From NCBI GenBank assembly GCA_913050645.1, contig CAJXAG010000004.1:1-33260 (forward strand): a DNA stretch of 33,260 bases. The letters run 5' to 3'. Shown here piece by piece: positions 30,189 through 33,260 of this stretch. Numbering within the stretch: position 1 is the stretch's first letter; each line of letters starts with the position of its first letter. The DNA comes from an uncultured bacterium. Lineage in GTDB: Bacteria > Patescibacteriota > Minisyncoccia > Phycocordibacterales > UBA918. The translations under genes were made by a program, and so were the position numbers. The notes beneath the pieces were generated by a model. The model was not told the DNA's origin and did no database searches. It saw only the letters and a program-made list of their open reading frames with translations.

Positions 30189-30857
30189 ATGCTGCCGATT
30201 ACCGTAGTTCCATCGTTACCTGCGGCGTCATTACGCGAAATTAAGCATTTGTGCAAGTCGCTAAAAGGAATTGCACGGGAAGTGCAGATCGATATTGTTG
30301 ACGGAGTGTACGTGCCACATACGTCATGGCCTTTTACAGAGCGTAAAGGCATGGGCGTGTTCTCTAAAATGCAAAAGTACACACAGGATTTTATGCTTGA
30401 GGTTGATTGTATGGTGCAAAAACCCGAGCAGTACCTCGATACGATTGCAGCACTTAACCCAAAGCGTGTATGTATCCATGTGGGAAGCACTGATGCATAC
30501 AGAGTAATTATTGAACATGCATACACACATGGGTATCATCTTGGCTTCGCATTCACCAACGATACGCCACTTGATGTGCTTGATGAGTATTTTGATGACG
30601 TTTCGTATGTACAGCTGATGGGTATTAAAGAAGTGGGACAGCAAGGGCAACCGTTTGATGAACGAACACTCACACGTGCATGTGCATTGCGCACTCGCTT
30701 TCCTGAGCTGGAGATAGCCGTTGATGGAAGTGTAAACGCTACTACAATGCCACGTTTGTATGCTGCAGGAGTTAATCGCTTTGCACCAGGGTCTGCCATT
30801 GCCAAGCAAAATGATCCAGCTATAGCCTATAAACAGCTACTGAGTCTCGTTACATAA
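30189..30857 (+). CDS. rpe: Ribulose-phosphate 3-epimerase-like TIM-barrel protein
   Basis: 222 residues from the ATG one base after the rpiB stop. The frame is open upstream to 30117, but family members begin at this point (ITVVPSLPAAS, cf. I.PSILSAD). Pieces of Rpe are clear: VQIDIVDGVYVPHTSWPF (normally LHiDvMDG.fVPn), VQLMGIKEVGQQGQPF (normally MsVnPGf.GQ.F), and IAVDGSVN (normally vDGGv) near the end, with GSAIA. However, the two His metal ligands of standard Rpe appear replaced, Gln in QIDIVD and Asp in EVDCMV. Either the metal site differs, or the substrate has shifted to another ketose phosphate. The position beside rpiB and transketolase supports a pentose-phosphate role. Confidence 0.75.
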   Translation: MLPITVVPSLPAASLREIKHLCKSLKGIAREVQIDIVDGVYVPHTSWPFTERKGMGVFSKMQKYTQDFMLEVDCMVQKPEQYLDTIAALNPKRVCIHVGSTDAYRVIIEHAYTHGYHLGFAFTNDTPLDVLDEYFDDVSYVQLMGIKEVGQQGQPFDERTLTRACALRTRFPELEIAVDGSVNATTMPRLYAAGVNRFAPGSAIAKQNDPAIAYKQLLSLVT

Positions 30858-30866
30858 GCAACAGGG

Positions 30867-30872
30867 TATAAT
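30867..30872 (+). promoter_or_regulatory. -10 box for the transketolase N-half
   Basis: A perfect TATAAT ends 10 nt before the ATG at 30883, consistent with a leaderless transcript. No ribosome binding site is present. Confidence 0.6.
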
Positions 30873-30882
30873 TGAGGTACCT

Positions 30883-31779
30883 ATGTATTACTTATCCAAT
30901 GAAGATGTACGCAAAATGGAACTAAAAGCAAATGACATTCGTCAGAGTGTCATTGAGATGCTTGTTGCTGCCGGAAGCGGACATACTGCCGGTTCGCTTG
31001 ATATGGCGGATATTTTCACTCTTTTATACTTCAGTGTTTTAAAGCACGATCCAGATAATCCTACATGGGAAGAGCGTGATCGTGTGGTACTTTCAGCGGG
31101 ACATATCTGTCCGGTACTGTATGCAACCATGGCACACGCAAGGTACTTTCCAGTTGAAGAACTTGCAACATTGCGTAAGTTCGGAACACGTTTGCAGGGA
31201 CACCCCCACAGGACAGCGCTTCCAGGTTTAGAAAGCAGTTCAGGACCGCTGGGTAGCGGTCTCTCACAAGCGGTAGGCATGGCACTTGCTGAACGTATGG
31301 ATAATCCATACACGTCAAAGTTCGTGTACTGTATTGCTGGCGATGGAGAGCTCAACGAAGGGCAGATCTGGGAGGCAGCGATGCTTGCTGGGAAAGAACA
31401 GCTACATAACCTAGTGCTTATTGTTGACCGTAACGCTATTCAGATTGATGGATACACCAAAGATGTGATGCCACTTGAGTCATTACGCGATAAGTTTGAG
31501 TCATTTAACTTCCATGTGCAGGAAGTAGACGGTCACAATATCCGTACGGTCAATGACGCGATCGGGAAGGCACAGGGTATCTACAGTCAGCCTTCAGTGA
31601 TTATTGCGCACACTATCGCAGCAAAAGGAGTTGATGTGTTTGAGCGTGATTTCCGTTGGCACGGCAACCCTCCAGGGAAAGGACCTGAGGATCGCGTACC
31701 CAAAGGTGATCAAGCGAAGGTGGCGCTTGAGAAATTGCGTACATTAGGAGGAATGATAACCCCATCGGATCTTGATTAG
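30883..31779 (+). CDS. tkt: Transketolase, N-terminal (TPP-binding) subunit
   Basis: A 298-residue half-transketolase. It carries the thiamine-diphosphate/Mg binding motif GDGELNEGQIWEAAMLAG plus the VDRNAIQIDG strand, the conserved GHTAGSLDMADI start, GHICPVLYA and GHPHRTALPGLESSSGPLGSG. It ends at the close of the PP domain. Transketolase moves two-carbon ketol units between sugar phosphates. Split N/C forms are well known in archaea and many bacteria, and the two chains together make the active site. The partner half starts at 32184, but an unrelated four-helix-bundle ORF lies between them, so the halves are not adjacent as is usual. Confidence 0.94.
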   Translation: MYYLSNEDVRKMELKANDIRQSVIEMLVAAGSGHTAGSLDMADIFTLLYFSVLKHDPDNPTWEERDRVVLSAGHICPVLYATMAHARYFPVEELATLRKFGTRLQGHPHRTALPGLESSSGPLGSGLSQAVGMALAERMDNPYTSKFVYCIAGDGELNEGQIWEAAMLAGKEQLHNLVLIVDRNAIQIDGYTKDVMPLESLRDKFESFNFHVQEVDGHNIRTVNDAIGKAQGIYSQPSVIIAHTIAAKGVDVFERDFRWHGNPPGKGPEDRVPKGDQAKVALEKLRTLGGMITPSDLD

Positions 31780-31810
31780 AGTATAGGTGTTAGTTTGTAG
31801 TGTACAGGTA

Positions 31811-32164
31811 ATGATTAAATCATTTAAAGATCTTGTGGTTTGGCAGAAATCATTCAATCTTGTCCAGGATGTCTATGCTGCTACTGAGCAATTGCCACAA
31901 TCCGAATTGTATGGCTTGTCAAGCCAGATAAGAAGGTCTGCAGTTTCTATTCCTTCAAATATTGCAGAGGGTTCAAAGCGTAGCACGAGCAAAGACTACA
32001 TACAATTTTTACGAGTCGCATATGGATCGTCAGCAGAGCTGGAAACTCAATTGTTGTTGGCCAAAGCGTTGTATAATATTGAAGTAGATGATCCGTTGGG
32101 TTTAGTTGAGGAAATACAGAAAATGTTACAGAGTCTTATAACCAAACTAATCACTAAAACCTAA
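31811..32164 (+). CDS. Four-helix bundle protein (S23/TIGR02436-type) inserted between transketolase halves
   Basis: A 117-residue protein with the family signature throughout: FKDLVVWQKSFNLVQDVY, then LYGLSSQIRRSAVSIPSNIA, EGSKR, YIQFLRVAYGSSAELETQL. The family is best known from ORFs in intervening sequences of 23S rRNA genes, and occurs as stand-alone genes in Parcubacteria. A biochemical role is not established; the related Avd protein of diversity-generating retroelements binds nucleic acid. The ATG at 31811 is chosen to match the family start; the frame extends back to 31787. The ORF is flanked by imperfect inverted repeats, TTAGTTTGTAG (31790-31800) and CTAAAAACTAA (32168-32178), 10 of 11 matching. 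This suggests a small mobile cassette landed between tkt halves. Confidence 0.88.
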   Translation: MIKSFKDLVVWQKSFNLVQDVYAATEQLPQSELYGLSSQIRRSAVSIPSNIAEGSKRSTSKDYIQFLRVAYGSSAELETQLLLAKALYNIEVDDPLGLVEEIQKMLQSLITKLITKT

Positions 32165-32183
32165 CAACTAAAAACTAAAATAT

Positions 32184-33167
32184 ATGTTTGTAGATCATGT
32201 AGATAAAAAAGTATGTACGCCAGAGGTGGACATGATGCCAAACCGTAACGGATACGGTGAGGGTCTGAAGGAAGCTGGAGAGCGTGACGAGCGTGTGGTC
32301 GCGCTATGTGCTGACCTGACCGGTTCAACGCGCACGAATATTTTTGCCGATGCGTTTCCCGAACGCTTTGTGCAGGTAGGTATCGCTGAGCAGAATATGG
32401 CATCAGTAGCTTCAGGAATGGCAGCAATGGGGAAGATTCCGTTTATTGCATCATACGCAATGTTCTCACCAGGGCGTTCGTGGGAGCAGGTGCGTACTAC
32501 TATTGCGTACAATGAGTCAAATGTAAAAATCATTGGCGCGCATGCAGGTGTGTCAGTAGGACCAGACGGCGCGACACATCAGGCGATTGAAGATATGGCT
32601 ATTATGCGAGTGATTCCTGGTATGGTCGTAATCGCACCGTGTGATGCGATTGAAGCCAAGAAAGCAACACTTGCAGCTGCAGAGTATGACGGACCGGTGT
32701 ATATTCGTCTTGCACGAGAGAAGACCCCGGTGGTGACTACAGAAAGTTCGCCATTTACAATAGGCAAAGCAGAAGTGCTGTTTGAGAAAGATGCAGATCA
32801 TGAAAAAACCGTTGGGTTGGTAGTAACCGGAGTACTTGCGCATAACGCGCTTGAAGCTGCGCTGTTGTGTGTAAAGGAAGGGATCGGTGTGACGGTGCTT
32901 CATATGCCAACTATTAAGCCACTTGATACGGATGCGCTTGATACGCTTGCATCAGGCCATGACATCATTGTCACACTCGAGGAGCATCAGTGTGCAGGAG
33001 GCCTCGGTGGCGCAGTCAGTGAGCACTACAGCGAGAACAATCCAAAGCGCGTGGTGAAGATCGGTGTTTGTGACGAGTTCGGACAGTCAGGGGAGCCAGA
33101 GGAACTCATTGCACACTACGGTATGGACGCAACATCAGTAGCAGAAAAAATTCAAGGACTCTTTTAA
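32184..33167 (+). CDS. tkt: Transketolase, C-terminal (Pyr/TK-C) subunit
   Basis: A 327-residue second half of transketolase. The pyrimidine-binding domain includes RFVQVGIAEQNMASVASGMA, whose Glu activates the thiamine ring. It continues with FIASYAMFSPGRSWEQVR, GAHAGVSVGPDGATHQAIED, and the C-terminal regulatory-like domain (VTGVLAHNALEA, EEHQCAGGLGGAVSEHY). It needs the 30883 product to form a full active site. The ATG at 32184 lies 5 nt after the right inverted repeat of the four-helix cassette, in an A/T-rich stretch with a TAAAAT that might serve as a -10. Expression could therefore be separate from the N-half. A strong terminator begins 13 nt after the stop. Confidence 0.94.
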   Translation: MFVDHVDKKVCTPEVDMMPNRNGYGEGLKEAGERDERVVALCADLTGSTRTNIFADAFPERFVQVGIAEQNMASVASGMAAMGKIPFIASYAMFSPGRSWEQVRTTIAYNESNVKIIGAHAGVSVGPDGATHQAIEDMAIMRVIPGMVVIAPCDAIEAKKATLAAAEYDGPVYIRLAREKTPVVTTESSPFTIGKAEVLFEKDADHEKTVGLVVTGVLAHNALEAALLCVKEGIGVTVLHMPTIKPLDTDALDTLASGHDIIVTLEEHQCAGGLGGAVSEHYSENNPKRVVKIGVCDEFGQSGEPEELIAHYGMDATSVAEKIQGLF

Positions 33168-33180
33168 AAAAACAAAGAAA

Positions 33181-33208
33181 AGCCTGAGGCAGGGCCTCAG
33201 GCTTTTTT
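33181..33208 (+). terminator. Strong intrinsic terminator after transketolase
   Basis: AGCCTGAGGC (33181-33190) and GCCTCAGGCT (33194-33203) form a perfect 10-bp stem with an AGG loop, followed by six Ts. An upstream A-run makes it potentially bidirectional. Confidence 0.9.
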
Positions 33209-33223
33209 GTTACACCTAAAAAC

Positions 33224-33241
33224 CTCCGGCTTCAGCCGGAG
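33224..33241. other. GC-rich hairpin at the window end
   Basis: CTCCGGCT and AGCCGGAG pair around TC (in RNA a CUCCGGC-UUCA-GCCGGAG stem-loop). It may be the terminator of a gene entering from the right on the opposite strand, where the plus-strand A-run at 33218-33222 becomes the T-tract. Confidence 0.5.
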
Positions 33242-33260
33242 AGTACGTTTGAAGGCAACG

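Overview
This window reads as a streamlined chromosome segment of a Candidate Phyla Radiation (Patescibacteria) bacterium, most likely a Parcubacteria-type lineage. That placement is an inference from gene content and style. All recognisable genes lie on the + strand. TGA is used as a stop, which argues against the Gracilibacteria/SR1 code. Many genes have a -10-like box only about 8-12 nt before the start codon and no Shine-Dalgarno sequence, which suggests leaderless mRNAs. Several proteins have only the signal peptide plus one-TM surface architecture common in this radiation.

Layout. 1-3414: end of a dispersed palindromic repeat, an O-antigen-ligase-like membrane protein with TPRs, and murB. 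3427-4290: a 20-bp hairpin, a histone-H1-like Lys-rich protein, and a structured intergenic stretch ahead of secA. 4294-10318: secA, a YvlD-type membrane protein, a VTT/TVP38 membrane protein, obg and gatB. 10390-12670: two paralogous membrane-tethered helix-turn-helix proteins separated by two copies of a composite palindromic repeat. 12676-19550: the most interesting region, an F1-type rotary ATPase gene set. 19567-19704: a third repeat copy. 19862-28507: a surface-protein block (S74/LVIVD fibre-like protein, two small secreted repeat-type proteins, a DUF916-like protein, an FN3 protein). 28581-33167: carbohydrate metabolism (gap, rpiB, an rpe-like gene, and transketolase as two half-genes with a four-helix-bundle ORF wedged between them), ending in a strong terminator.

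The F1-like set runs b-like, delta, alpha, gamma, beta, epsilon with overlapping stop/start codons. It keeps the order of a standard atp operon but has no atpB (a) or canonical atpE (c). The gene just upstream (12833-13612) encodes a secreted-domain protein. Its last ~70 residues align without gaps to the F0 c-subunit hairpin (a GRNP loop, then TM2), but a Leu sits where the ion-binding Glu/Asp should be. Catalytic residues of beta (Walker A, catalytic Glu) and the alpha arginine finger are present. Beta has a ~110-residue Lys/Gln/Pro-rich N-terminal extension, alpha lacks the usual N-terminal segment, and epsilon lacks its C-terminal helices. My reading, as a hypothesis, is an ATP-hydrolysing rotary machine in which the ion channel is gone and a c-like ring carries extracellular domains. 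It would be a cell-surface motor or force transducer rather than an ATP synthase.

The metabolic block supplies glycolytic and non-oxidative pentose-phosphate steps. MurB, the Wzy/WaaL-like protein, SecA and the surface proteins together point to a cell with peptidoglycan and an elaborate envelope.
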